Shown piece by piece: positions 50,578-58,225 of a DNA stretch of 64,000 bases. This stretch comes from G965220205 sp965220205 (GTDB lineage Bacteria; Chloroflexota; Dehalococcoidia; Lucifugimonadales; Australimonadaceae), in assembly GCA_965220205.1 (NCBI GenBank), contig OZ244812.1:682001-746000 (forward strand), read 5' to 3'. Each line of letters starts with the position of its first letter. Positions within the stretch are counted from its first letter, which is position 1. The translations under genes were made by a program, and so were the position numbers. The notes beneath the pieces are model-generated. The model did no database searches. It had not been told where the DNA came from and saw only the letters and a list, made by a program, of their open reading frames with translations.

Positions 50578-52179
50578 CTACCTGCGTTCGCGCGCGACCA
50601 GGAACGCCATCGGGACCGAGGCGGTGAGCACGAGCATGAGCGAGGATATCGCCGCGCGCGCGAAGAACGCCTCCGACGCGAACCCCCACACGGATGTCGC
50701 GAGCGTGTCGAAGCCGATCGGCCCCAGGATGAGCGTCGCCGGCAGCTCCTTCATCGACAGCAAGAACACCAGCGACGCGCCTACCGCCATGCCGCGCGTC
50801 AGCAGCGGGAGCGTCACTAGCCGGAAGGCCTGCAGCGAGCTCTTCCCCAACCCGCGCGCGGCCTCTTCGAGCCGGGGGCTCACCTGCCTGAGCGAAACCT
50901 GCGTCGCTCCGACCGCCGCCGGCAGGAACAGCACGACATAGGCGACTACGAGCAGGAACGACGTCTGGTAGATTGGCCGCGCCACGGCCGCCGCGAAGAA
51001 CACAAACGCCAGCGCCACGGCGACGCCCGGCAATGCAAATCCGACGAAGGTCAGCCGCTCCAAGACGGTGCTCGCTCTTCCCGGGAACCGCACTGTCAGC
51101 ACCGCGATGGGAAGGCCGGCCACGGCGGCGGCCGCCGCCGCGGCCAACGACACTGCGAGCGTGTTCACGGTGTTGGACCAGAGCAGATCGAGCGGCTCGC
51201 CCGCCGCGAGACCGCGGACTGCCCACGAGACGAGGAGCGCCAGCGGCGCGGCCAGCGACAGGCCGACGATGAGCGAGGCGTAGGCGGTTGCGGGCCAGCG
51301 CCAGCGGCCAAGCCTGAACACTGCGGGGTCGCGGCTCGCGCCGGGCGTCACGCGGTAGTACTGCGCGCGACCCCGCGTCTGCCCCTCGGCGACCAGCAGC
51401 ATAAGCGCGACGCCCACCAGGGCGAGCGACAGCCCTGCGGCGACCGCGCGGTCGAGCGCCGTCTCGTACTGGATGAAGATCGAGTACGTGAACGTCTCGT
51501 AGCGCAGCAGCGACACGGCCCCGAAGTCGCTGAGCGTGTACAGCGCCGCCAACAACGAGCCCGCCATGATGGACGGGCGCAGCAGCGGCATCGTCACACG
51601 CGCGAAGGTCGCCCCGCCGCTCTTGCCAAGCCCTCGGGACGCCTCCTCCAGCGACGGGTCCATCCGGAACAGCGCCGCGCGGACGGGGAGCAGCACGTAC
51701 GGGTAGCTCAGCAGCGACAGCGTGAACACCGCGCCGGGCAGCCCGAGCACGTCAGGGAGCCGGTCCACGCCCAATGGTTCGAGCCAACCCTGAATCATCC
51801 CCTTCGGGCCGAGCGCGACGACGACCAGCAGCGCGAACACGTAGCTCGGTATCACCAGGGGCAAGGCCGTGAGCACCGTGAACAACCGCCGGTAGGGCAG
51901 GTCGGTCCGCACCGTGAGCCACGCAAGCGATACGCCAACGACCGCGCACACGGCGGTCACGAGGACGACGAGGAGCATCGACCGGATGAGGACCGCAAGC
52001 GTGCGGGCGTTGAGCAACAACTCCCAAGCGTCGCCGCCCGCGTCCAGCGTTCGGACCAGCAGATAGACCGGCGGGAGCAGCATTACCGCCGCAACGGCGG
52101 CCGCCGGCAGCCAGATGAACGCCGGAGGGCCCGGGGCCTTCTGCCGCCGTCCCTCGTTTACCGTCTCCGTTCGGGCCAT
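50578..52179 (-). CDS. Iron-type ABC transporter permease, fused double permease
   Basis: This 533-residue protein has about twelve membrane helices in two permease domains, as in FbpB/ThiP. The EAA loops are LEEASRGLGKSGGATFARVTMP and LEEAARGLGKSSLQAFRLVTLP, whose GLGKS wording is typical of the ferric and thiamine class. No binding protein or ATPase is adjacent. The ferric-binding lipoprotein at 18084 is a possible partner by class. A promoter lies at 52260-52288. Confidence 0.92.
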   Translation of the reverse strand: MARTETVNEGRRQKAPGPPAFIWLPAAAVAAVMLLPPVYLLVRTLDAGGDAWELLLNARTLAVLIRSMLLVVLVTAVCAVVGVSLAWLTVRTDLPYRRLFTVLTALPLVIPSYVFALLVVVALGPKGMIQGWLEPLGVDRLPDVLGLPGAVFTLSLLSYPYVLLPVRAALFRMDPSLEEASRGLGKSGGATFARVTMPLLRPSIMAGSLLAALYTLSDFGAVSLLRYETFTYSIFIQYETALDRAVAAGLSLALVGVALMLLVAEGQTRGRAQYYRVTPGASRDPAVFRLGRWRWPATAYASLIVGLSLAAPLALLVSWAVRGLAAGEPLDLLWSNTVNTLAVSLAAAAAAAVAGLPIAVLTVRFPGRASTVLERLTFVGFALPGVAVALAFVFFAAAVARPIYQTSFLLVVAYVVLFLPAAVGATQVSLRQVSPRLEEAARGLGKSSLQAFRLVTLPLLTRGMAVGASLVFLLSMKELPATLILGPIGFDTLATSVWGFASEAFFARAAISSLMLVLTASVPMAFLVARERR

Positions 52180-52259
52180 CGCGCGAAGAGTCCCAGGGGC
52201 CTGCCTGAAGCAGGTAGTACGGACGTAGGATGCGGTTAGGGCATGCTGATTCGACGCTC

Positions 52260-52288
52260 AGCCTATACTGACGCCGAGGATGCGTCAA
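52260..52288 (-). promoter_or_regulatory. Promoter of the permease gene at 50578
   Basis: On the minus strand TTGACG (52288-52283), a 17-base spacer and TAGGCT (52265-52260) precede the permease gene by about 80 bases. Confidence 0.55.
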
Positions 52289-52334
52289 CGCGCGGGCCGT
52301 CGGAACACCCCACGCCCTCGGCTCCCCAGCCCGC

Positions 52335-53276
52335 TTACCAGCGGCGACGGTACTTCGAAATGCTCTGCAGCTCGCGCGGAGGGTCGAGGCGGCTGCCGAC
52401 GATGGTGTAGGAGACCTCCGCGACGTAGAGGCTGCCCTCGGAGTCGACGGCGATGCCGTGGGGGGCCATGAACTTGCCGGCGCCCTCGCCCTCGTCGGCC
52501 GCGCCGAACCGCGAGACGAGCTTGCCGTCGAGGTCGAACACCTCGACGCGGTGCCCCATGTTCGGGGAGTCGAAGCCGCCGATCCCGTTCAGCTCGCCGA
52601 TGTAGATGTGGTCCCCCCAGAGCACCATGGCGTCGGGGCGGTGGATGTTGCTCCACATCGTGATGAAGCTGCCGTCGCCGTCGAATATCTGGACGCGATG
52701 CGCCTCCCGGTCGACGACGTAGACGCGGTCGTTGTTGTCGAAGGCGATGTTGTGGGGACGCATGAACTCGCCGGGGTCGATGCCGGGGCTGCCCCAGGAG
52801 AACTTGTACTCGCCGGCCGGGCTGTAGACGTGAATGCGCGCGTTGCCGTAGCCGTCCGAGACGTACCAGTCGCCGTTGGAGGGCCGGATGGCGGCCGAGG
52901 TGGGCCGGTTGAAGGGCTCGCCGCTCCACTTGGGGGAGGGGTTGTCGCGGTCGCCGAGCTCGGCGATGCGCTCGCCGTCCGCGCTGAACTGCTGAATCGT
53001 GTGGATGCCGTCGTCGGCGACGAGGAGGGAGTCGTCGTGGGCGATGTAGAGACCATGAGTGCGGTGGGAGAAGTAGCCCTCTCCGAATGACTTGATGAAG
53101 TTGCCGTCCTTGTCGAACTGCATCAGCGGGTGCTCGCCACGCGTGAGCAGGAAGACGTTGTCCTGAGAGTCGACGGCCACGCCGGGGCACTCGTGAAGGC
53201 TGTAGCCGTCCGGCAGCTTTGCCCAATCCGGGACGTACTCGTACTCGAAACCTGGGTAGCCAAAGACATTGGCCAT
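52335..53276 (-). CDS. NHL-repeat beta-propeller protein
   Basis: This 313-residue six-bladed propeller has repeated NHL units: CPGVAVDSQDNVFLLTRG, THGLYIAHDDSLLVADDG, PTSAAIRPSNGDWYVSDGYGN, PHNIAFDNNDRVYVVDREAHRVQIFD and PHGIAVDSEGSLYVAEVS. It resembles peptidylglycine amidating lyase-like propellers. No signal peptide is present. AGGAGG precedes the ATG. The role is unknown; it could bind a ligand or act as a lactonase- or lyase-type enzyme. Confidence 0.9.
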   Translation of the reverse strand: MANVFGYPGFEYEYVPDWAKLPDGYSLHECPGVAVDSQDNVFLLTRGEHPLMQFDKDGNFIKSFGEGYFSHRTHGLYIAHDDSLLVADDGIHTIQQFSADGERIAELGDRDNPSPKWSGEPFNRPTSAAIRPSNGDWYVSDGYGNARIHVYSPAGEYKFSWGSPGIDPGEFMRPHNIAFDNNDRVYVVDREAHRVQIFDGDGSFITMWSNIHRPDAMVLWGDHIYIGELNGIGGFDSPNMGHRVEVFDLDGKLVSRFGAADEGEGAGKFMAPHGIAVDSEGSLYVAEVSYTIVGSRLDPPRELQSISKYRRRW

Positions 53277-53312
53277 GTGGCGCCTCCTAGGGTGTAGCGG
53301 GCAGGCAGGATT

Positions 53313-53711
53313 CTACGCCCGCCGTCGCGGTCGCGCCTCCCCGTCAGGTTGGGCGTCGGCGTAATCGCCCCGCTGCTCGGCAGCCACGCGTTCACTCGTC
53401 GCTTCCGGAGGGCGTCGCCATGCCCGCGTCCGGGAGAGACGGTCCTCGGCGGTTTCGAGGTCGTACTGACTCTGCAGGCCCATCCAGAACTGCGCGGAGT
53501 TGCCGAAGAAGCGGGAGAGCAGCAAGGCCGTCTCGGCCGTGATAGAGCGCTCGCCGTGGACGATGGCGTGGATCCGGCGCGGGTCGACGCCGATCGCCTT
53601 GGCCAGCGCGTACTGCGTGATCTTCATCGGGATGAGAAACTCCTCGCTGAGGACCTCTCCCGGGTGAACGGGAGGCAGCCGCTCCAGGTCCTGTGCAATG
53701 TTCGTCGTCAT
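53313..53711 (-). CDS. higA: HigA-family antitoxin
   Basis: This 132-residue antitoxin has an N-terminal HigA-type helix-turn-helix: VHPGEVLSEEFLIPMKITQYALAKAIGVDPRRIHAIVHGER, then LLLSRFFGNSAQFWMGLQSQYDL. The C-terminal extension of about 35 residues is basic and longer than usual. It follows higB by 27 bases, the toxin-first order typical of HigBA. It would neutralise HigB and repress the operon at the dyad at 54031-54045. Confidence 0.93.
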   Translation of the reverse strand: MTTNIAQDLERLPPVHPGEVLSEEFLIPMKITQYALAKAIGVDPRRIHAIVHGERSITAETALLLSRFFGNSAQFWMGLQSQYDLETAEDRLSRTRAWRRPPEATSERVAAEQRGDYADAQPDGEARPRRRA

Positions 53712-53738
53712 GGTCGTCCCCTCTCTCCGATCGGCCGG

Positions 53739-54020
53739 TCAGTGGTAGTCCACTATCTCGACTCGGTCGGCGTTTCCCTCGCTCCACACGAAGCAGATGC
53801 GCCACTGGTCGTTGACGCGAATGCTGTGCTGCCCCTCCCGGTCTCTCGTCAAGGCTTCCAAGCGATTCCCCGGCGGCGCTCTCAGGTCGTTGAGGTCTTT
53901 CGCGTTGTTCAAGATCATGAGCTTCCGCTGGGCTCGCCGTTGGATGTCCCCGGGCAACCTGCTGACGCGCCTCCGTTCAGCGACCGCCTGGGTGTCCCGG
54001 TCCCGGTAGCTCCTGATCAC
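53739..54020 (-). CDS. higB: HigB-family toxin (RelE-like mRNA interferase)
   Basis: This 93-residue protein of the HigB/GraT class reads MIRSYRDRDTQAVAERRRVSR at the start. It has the family core LEALTRDREGQHSIRVNDQWRICFVWSEG and ends VEIVDYH. It would cleave mRNA at the ribosome when free of HigA. The start codon is GTG 54020, lying where transcription from the upstream promoter should begin, so the mRNA may be leaderless. It is the first gene of the toxin-antitoxin pair. Confidence 0.94.
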   Translation of the reverse strand: MIRSYRDRDTQAVAERRRVSRLPGDIQRRAQRKLMILNNAKDLNDLRAPPGNRLEALTRDREGQHSIRVNDQWRICFVWSEGNADRVEIVDYH

Positions 54021-54026
54021 AGGCCC

Positions 54027-54055
54027 ACCTTAGCGCATCGCGCTATTAGTGTCAA
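54027..54055 (-). promoter_or_regulatory. higBA promoter with internal operator dyad
   Basis: On the minus strand TTGACA (54055-54050), a 17-base spacer and TAAGGT (54032-54027) form the promoter. The perfect palindrome TAGCGC-ATC-GCGCTA (54031-54045) lies inside it and overlaps the -10 box, as expected for a HigA operator. Confidence 0.75.
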
Positions 54056-54075
54056 GCGCTATGCTCTCTCGGCCC

Positions 54076-55080
54076 CTACGACGGCGCTGCGAGGACGAGG
54101 CCGTACCGTTGGCGCGGGTCGTCGTCGGCGTAGAAGCGCTCTTGGCGAAGCCCCGCAGAGCCGAGCATCTCGGCGATGGAGTCTTCGGTGAACCTATACG
54201 AGTTCTCCGTCCAGATCGTCTCGCCGGGGTGTACGACGACGTCGAGGTCGAGGCGGGCGACCCGCGCACGCTGGACCGCCGATGGCGCCAGGTGCATCTC
54301 GATGCGCGACGCCCCCGCGTTGAAGAAGGCCCGGTGCGCGAACGCGTCGGGTTCGAAGTCCGCCGCCAGCTCCCGGTTGATCACTCGCAGCACGTTTCGA
54401 TTGAACTCCGCCGTGACCCCGCGCGAGTCGTTGTACGCCGCTTCGATGGTCCCCGCGTCCTTCGTCAGGTCGAGGCCGAGCAGTAGACGGCCGTCCTGCC
54501 CGAGCATTTGCCGCACCTGCGAGAGGAGTTCTGTTCGCTCCTCCGGGTCGAAGTTCCCGACGGTCCCTCCCAGAAACAGCGCCAGCCGCGGGCCCTCCGA
54601 CGGCGGGACCAGGCCCAGGTGACGCCCGAAGTCGCCGATGACCCCGTGGACCGACAGATGGCCGTACTCGGCGAGCAACGCGGCCGCCGTCGACCTGACG
54701 ATCCCCTCGCTGACGTCGATCGGAATGTAGCGGCGCAAGTGCTCAGGCGCAGTCCGCGCGCTCAGCAACACCCGCGTCTTTGCCGACGAGCCGGAGCCCA
54801 ACTCCACGATCTCCCGCGGACGGAGCTCGCCCATCAGTCCGTCCGCGGCCTCCGCCAGCAGACCACGCTCCGCCCTCGTCGGGTAGTACTCAGGCAGCTC
54901 CGTGATGCGCTCGAAGAGGACGGAGCCCGCGTCATCGTAGAAATACTTGGGCGGCAACCGCTTGGGCCTCGCAGTCAGCCCCGCGCGCACGTCGGCCTCC
55001 ATGGTCTCCAGCACGCCGTCGCGATTCAGGTGGACATCGAGCGCGAAGCGCTCGGCTACGCTGTCGTTTACATCGACCAT
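54076..55080 (-). CDS. egtD: L-histidine N-alpha-methyltransferase EgtD
   Basis: This 334-residue SAM-dependent enzyme makes hercynine by trimethylating histidine, the first step to ergothioneine. The family start PKYFYDDAGSVLFERITELPEYYPTRAE is present, followed by the SAM motif IVELGSGSSAKTRVLL and LFLGGTVGNF. The end ERFYADDDPRQRYGLVLA is also typical. ATG 55080 follows AAGGGGC. EgtB is not in the window, so the remaining pathway must be elsewhere. It is last in a three-gene run with the Trm112-like and CopD-like genes. Confidence 0.93.
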   Translation of the reverse strand: MVDVNDSVAERFALDVHLNRDGVLETMEADVRAGLTARPKRLPPKYFYDDAGSVLFERITELPEYYPTRAERGLLAEAADGLMGELRPREIVELGSGSSAKTRVLLSARTAPEHLRRYIPIDVSEGIVRSTAAALLAEYGHLSVHGVIGDFGRHLGLVPPSEGPRLALFLGGTVGNFDPEERTELLSQVRQMLGQDGRLLLGLDLTKDAGTIEAAYNDSRGVTAEFNRNVLRVINRELAADFEPDAFAHRAFFNAGASRIEMHLAPSAVQRARVARLDLDVVVHPGETIWTENSYRFTEDSIAEMLGSAGLRQERFYADDDPRQRYGLVLAAPS

Positions 55081-55104
55081 CAACGCCCCTTCAGCCAACG
55101 CCTA

Positions 55105-55287
55105 TCAGATTCGGAGATCGCGAGGGAGCAGATTGGGGATGGACCCCTCGATCGGGTAGACCTCGCCGCAGACGGCGCAGGTGAGTGTGCCGCTCACGAT
55201 GTCGTCCCCCTCGACAGCGCTGGCTTCGAGCGTCAGCGCGCCCGTGTCCTCAGGACACGCGAGTATCTCCATCAGCTCACGATGCAC
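55105..55287 (-). CDS. Trm112-like small zinc-ribbon protein
   Basis: This 60-residue Trm112/YcaR-family protein has ELMEILACPEDTG near the start and LTCAVCGEVYPIEGSIPNLLP near the end. The second pair C37/C40 is intact, but the first CxxC reads C11-P-E-D, so one zinc ligand is missing. The start is GTG 55287 with AAGGGAGC upstream, matching the usual family start. Trm112 proteins activate SAM methyltransferases, and this gene sits 24 bases upstream of egtD, so EgtD is a candidate partner. Confidence 0.88.
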   Translation of the reverse strand: MHRELMEILACPEDTGALTLEASAVEGDDIVSGTLTCAVCGEVYPIEGSIPNLLPRDLRI

Positions 55288-55307
55288 GTCCGCTCCCTTT
55301 GCCGCGC

Positions 55308-55775
55308 TCACCCCGCCAGGTCGCGCTCGACCAACAGGCGCAGGATATCCGAGAGCAGGAAAACGATGATACCGAGCACGACCGTCATGTTGATGTGGCT
55401 CAGGGCGTGCACGACCGAGCGCAGACGGCCGGCGTCGCCGTCCTCCCGGGCGCGGGGGCCGCGCCTGCCCACGGTCAGGAAGAACATCCACGCCGAGAGC
55501 GCCACCTTCACCCCGAGCACGACCCCATAGGGAATCGAGGCCGTTGGCTCCGACAGCCGCGAGAACATGAGGATGCCGCCGGTAACGACCAGCGTCCACA
55601 TGGCCAGACCGACCAGCTGCCCGAACTCCGCGCCGACGAAACGTACCAGCGGCTGGGGCACGCCACCCCTAATAGCCGGACGCAAGACGACCCAGAAGAA
55701 GATCCCGCCGCCGACCCACGCAACGGCGGAGAGCGTATGGAGCCACCGGATGATGAGCAGAAACGTGTCTTGCAT
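55308..55775 (-). CDS. CopD-like four-helix membrane protein
   Basis: This 155-residue membrane protein has four hydrophobic helices. The first, LLIIRWLHTLSAVAWVGGGIFFWVVL, with its conserved His and WVGG, is typical of the CopD copper-resistance family and related cytochrome-like membrane proteins. The start at 55775 places helix 1 near the N terminus; an ATG at 55820 is the alternative and has AAGGG upstream. It lies 20 bases upstream of the Trm112-like gene. The role is uncertain; copper or haem handling is possible. Confidence 0.7.
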   Translation of the reverse strand: MQDTFLLIIRWLHTLSAVAWVGGGIFFWVVLRPAIRGGVPQPLVRFVGAEFGQLVGLAMWTLVVTGGILMFSRLSEPTASIPYGVVLGVKVALSAWMFFLTVGRRGPRAREDGDAGRLRSVVHALSHINMTVVLGIIVFLLSDILRLLVERDLAG

Positions 55776-55983
55776 ATCGACAGCACGGGACGCGCGGGGC
55801 GCTAGGGGCGTCTGCAGCATCGTAGCAAAGTACGCCCTTCGCGGCGTCCCCGGGTAGAGGGCGGCAGACAGGGCAGGGGCGGACCGAACGCCTCGATGCC
55901 GGCGCCGGCCCTCTTGGAACGAGGGCGCTGAGCCTCCTACAATCGCGTCAGCCCCGTTCTCTCTGGCAAGATGGAGGTCCGTG

Positions 55984-56337
55984 ATGGCCAAGGACGCGAG
56001 TCTCTACTGGTGGTCGGGCTGAGGGACATGCAGGACGGCGAGAGCGGCGCTTTCGCAGGCAGGGATTCCGTTCGACGGGCGCGACTTCTTCAAGGAACGC
56101 TTCACCCTCGATGAGTTGCGGGGCCTGCTCGGCTCGGAATCGCCCAGGACGGTCTTCAATTTCAAGTCGGCCGCCTTCAAGAAGAGCGGGCTCGCCGAAA
56201 CGGAGTTGTCCGACGCCCAGCTCGCGGACCTCCTTGTCGAGGAGCCGCGCTACTTCAAACGACCGATGGCGGTGATCGACGGCAGACTCATCGCCGGGAC
56301 CAACGCCAAGAGGCTCGGGAACGAACTAGGCTTCTAG
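55984..56337 (+). CDS. Probable selenoprotein of the Spx/ArsC (thioredoxin-fold) family, TGA at codon 13
   Basis: A perfect GGAGGT (55973-55978) precedes ATG 55984. The frame reads LYWWSG-TGA-GTCRTARAAL and continues to TAG 56335-56337, giving 117 residues, the normal Spx/ArsC length. Aligned with Spx (LYTSPSCTSCRKARAWL), TGA 56020-56022 falls exactly on the first cysteine of CxxC, and the second (C16) is present. Downstream residues (AGIPFDGRDFFKERFTLDELRGLL, RPMAVIDGRLIAG) match the family. A stem-loop of SECIS type follows. It would be a thiol/selenol reductase. If TGA is a stop, only a 12-residue peptide plus an untranslated remnant remains. Confidence 0.8.
56023..56056 (+). promoter_or_regulatory. 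Candidate bacterial SECIS element
   Basis: GCGAGAGC (56038-56045) pairs with GCTTTCGC (56049-56056), seven Watson-Crick pairs and one G-U. It closes the triloop GGC at 56046-56048. The loop begins 24 bases after the TGA and has G at its first two positions, matching the bacterial SECIS rule as I recall it (loop 16-37 bases from UGA, G in the first two loop bases). The stem also codes for in-family protein sequence. Confidence 0.7.
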
Positions 56338-56410
56338 TTATGCGTTCGGTCAGCTTGAACCGACCGCACGAATGCCAGGAAACGCCGGCGATATGACAGG
56401 AACGAAACCC

Positions 56411-58216
56411 ATGCCGATTCGCATGCTTGCAGCATCGGTCGCAGCCGGCATCGCCGCCGGAGAAGTGATCGAACGGCCTGCGTCCGTCGTCAAGGAGCTG
56501 GTCGAGAACTCGCTGGACGCCGGCGCCCGCTCGATCAGCGTCGAGATCGAGCAAGGGGGGCTCCACAGCATCCGCGTGACCGACAACGGCTGCGGGATCG
56601 TCGACGACGAGACCGAGCTGGCGTTCGAGCGGCACGCCACGAGCAAGCTCCAGACGCTGGAGGATCTCGCCCGGATCGCGACGCTGGGATTCCGCGGCGA
56701 AGCGCTCGCCAGCGTTGCCGCGGCGGCGCGCGTGCGTCTATCGACGCGCGCATCCGGCGCGGAGGCGGCGTCCGTTATCGAGGTCCAAGGCTCGCGCGTG
56801 TTGCGCCGCGGCAGGGAGAGCGGCGCGCCAGGGACGACGGTCCACGTCGAAGCGCTGTTCTCCACGATCCCCGCGCGCCTCAAGTTCATCCGGTCGACCG
56901 GGGCCGAGACCGCCCGCGTTCGCCAGGCCGTCGAGCACCTCGCCATGGCGAACCCGCACGTCCGGCTCAGCCTCCGCGCGGACGGCCGCAACCTCGTACA
57001 GACGACTGGCAACGGCGGTCTGCGCGACGTTGTGGCCGCCGTCCTAGGCTCTGACCTCGCGGACGCCATGATCGACGTGGCGCCGTCCGCCCGCGCTGCG
57101 TTCCCCGTTCGCGGGCTCGTCAGCCCACCCGACCGCAACAAGCCGAACCGCACGGGGATCAGCCTGTTCGTCAGTGGTCGCTGGATATTCAGCAGCACGC
57201 TTTCAGTAGCCGTGCAGGAGGCGTATCGTGGCATGCTCATGGAGGGCCGGTTTCCGGTGGCGGTGCTCTTCATCGATGCGCCGCCCGAAGCCGTCGACGT
57301 GAACGTCCACCCAAACAAGCGTGAAGTCCGCTTTATCCGGGACGGGGACGCCTTCTCGAGCGTCGAGCGCAGCGTCCGCGAAGCATTGCTCGGCGCGGAC
57401 CCGGTCGCGGAAGCGCGGGGGCTCTTCCCCACCCAGCGAGCTGGACACGGCGCCTCGGCGGCGCAGGCGTTCGACTTCACGCTCGCTCCCAACACCGGCG
57501 CTTGGGCACCGCTCCCGGAGCCGGCCCAACCGTTCAACGCTCCCCCGCCCACGGGCGCGCCGCTCCCGCCGTCGGCCGGCCCGAACACGCCTGCGGATGC
57601 AATGGACGCTAGGAACGCGCCCTCGGCGGACCCGCTGAGCCCAAGCCCACAGCCATTGCGAGTGCTGGGCCAGATCGCCAACACGTACATCGTGGCCGAG
57701 GGCGCTGGCGGCATGGTGCTCATCGACCAGCATGCGGCCCACGAGTCCGTGCTCTACTATCGGCTCCTCAAACAGTGGGAGGCTCGAGCGCCCGAGTCGC
57801 AGCCGATGCTCGACCCGCTTCCGGTCGAGCTGACGCCCGACGAGATGGACGGCCTCTCCGGCGCTGCGGAGGTCCTCGGCCGCTATGGCCTCGAACTCGA
57901 GCCGTTCGGCGATACGACATGGATGCTCCGTGCGGTCCCGGCCATGGCCAGACGCGTCGACTGCGCCGCGCTCCTGCACGACGTGCTCGCTTCCCACCGG
58001 AGCCCCGGCGCCGAGAGCGACGCCCGCCTTGCTGTCGCCGCCTCCATCGCGTGCCACAGCGCGGTGCGGGCTGGTCAAACGCTCGACCGTGAGGAGATGG
58101 AGGCGCTGAGCTACGCGCTGGCTACCGAAGCCAACCCGCAACACTGCCCGCACGGAAGACCGACAACGCTCCGCGTCAGCACGGGCATGCTCGAGCGCGA
58201 GTTCGGCCGGGCCTAG
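56411..58216 (+). CDS. mutL: DNA mismatch repair protein MutL
   Basis: This 601-residue protein has the GHKL ATPase with IAAGEVIERPASVVKELVENSLDAGA, DNGCGI, ATLGFRGEAL and the VHPNKREVRF region, a Pro/Ala-rich linker (about 370-425), and a C-terminal dimerisation domain. The C-terminal domain carries DQHAAHE and the ACHSAVRAGQ and CPHGRPT motifs of endonuclease-type MutL, but the second Glu of DQHA(x2)E(x4)E is Tyr. ATG 56411 fits homologue starts; ATG 56393 or 56372 are possible. MutS is not in the window. It is followed after 9 bases by an ITPase-like gene. Confidence 0.96.
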   Translation: MPIRMLAASVAAGIAAGEVIERPASVVKELVENSLDAGARSISVEIEQGGLHSIRVTDNGCGIVDDETELAFERHATSKLQTLEDLARIATLGFRGEALASVAAAARVRLSTRASGAEAASVIEVQGSRVLRRGRESGAPGTTVHVEALFSTIPARLKFIRSTGAETARVRQAVEHLAMANPHVRLSLRADGRNLVQTTGNGGLRDVVAAVLGSDLADAMIDVAPSARAAFPVRGLVSPPDRNKPNRTGISLFVSGRWIFSSTLSVAVQEAYRGMLMEGRFPVAVLFIDAPPEAVDVNVHPNKREVRFIRDGDAFSSVERSVREALLGADPVAEARGLFPTQRAGHGASAAQAFDFTLAPNTGAWAPLPEPAQPFNAPPPTGAPLPPSAGPNTPADAMDARNAPSADPLSPSPQPLRVLGQIANTYIVAEGAGGMVLIDQHAAHESVLYYRLLKQWEARAPESQPMLDPLPVELTPDEMDGLSGAAEVLGRYGLELEPFGDTTWMLRAVPAMARRVDCAALLHDVLASHRSPGAESDARLAVAASIACHSAVRAGQTLDREEMEALSYALATEANPQHCPHGRPTTLRVSTGMLEREFGRA

Positions 58217-58225
58217 GGCCGAGCG

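Noticed and set aside
54076..55080. Complete ergothioneine operon
   Set aside because: Only EgtD is present. The cupins nearby are not EgtB, and no EgtB, EgtC or EgtE is visible.
56116..56337. Stand-alone 73-residue gene starting at ATG 56116
   Set aside because: It begins in the middle of the Spx/ArsC fold and lacks a ribosome site. The real start with GGAGGT is at 55984, with the TGA codon in between.
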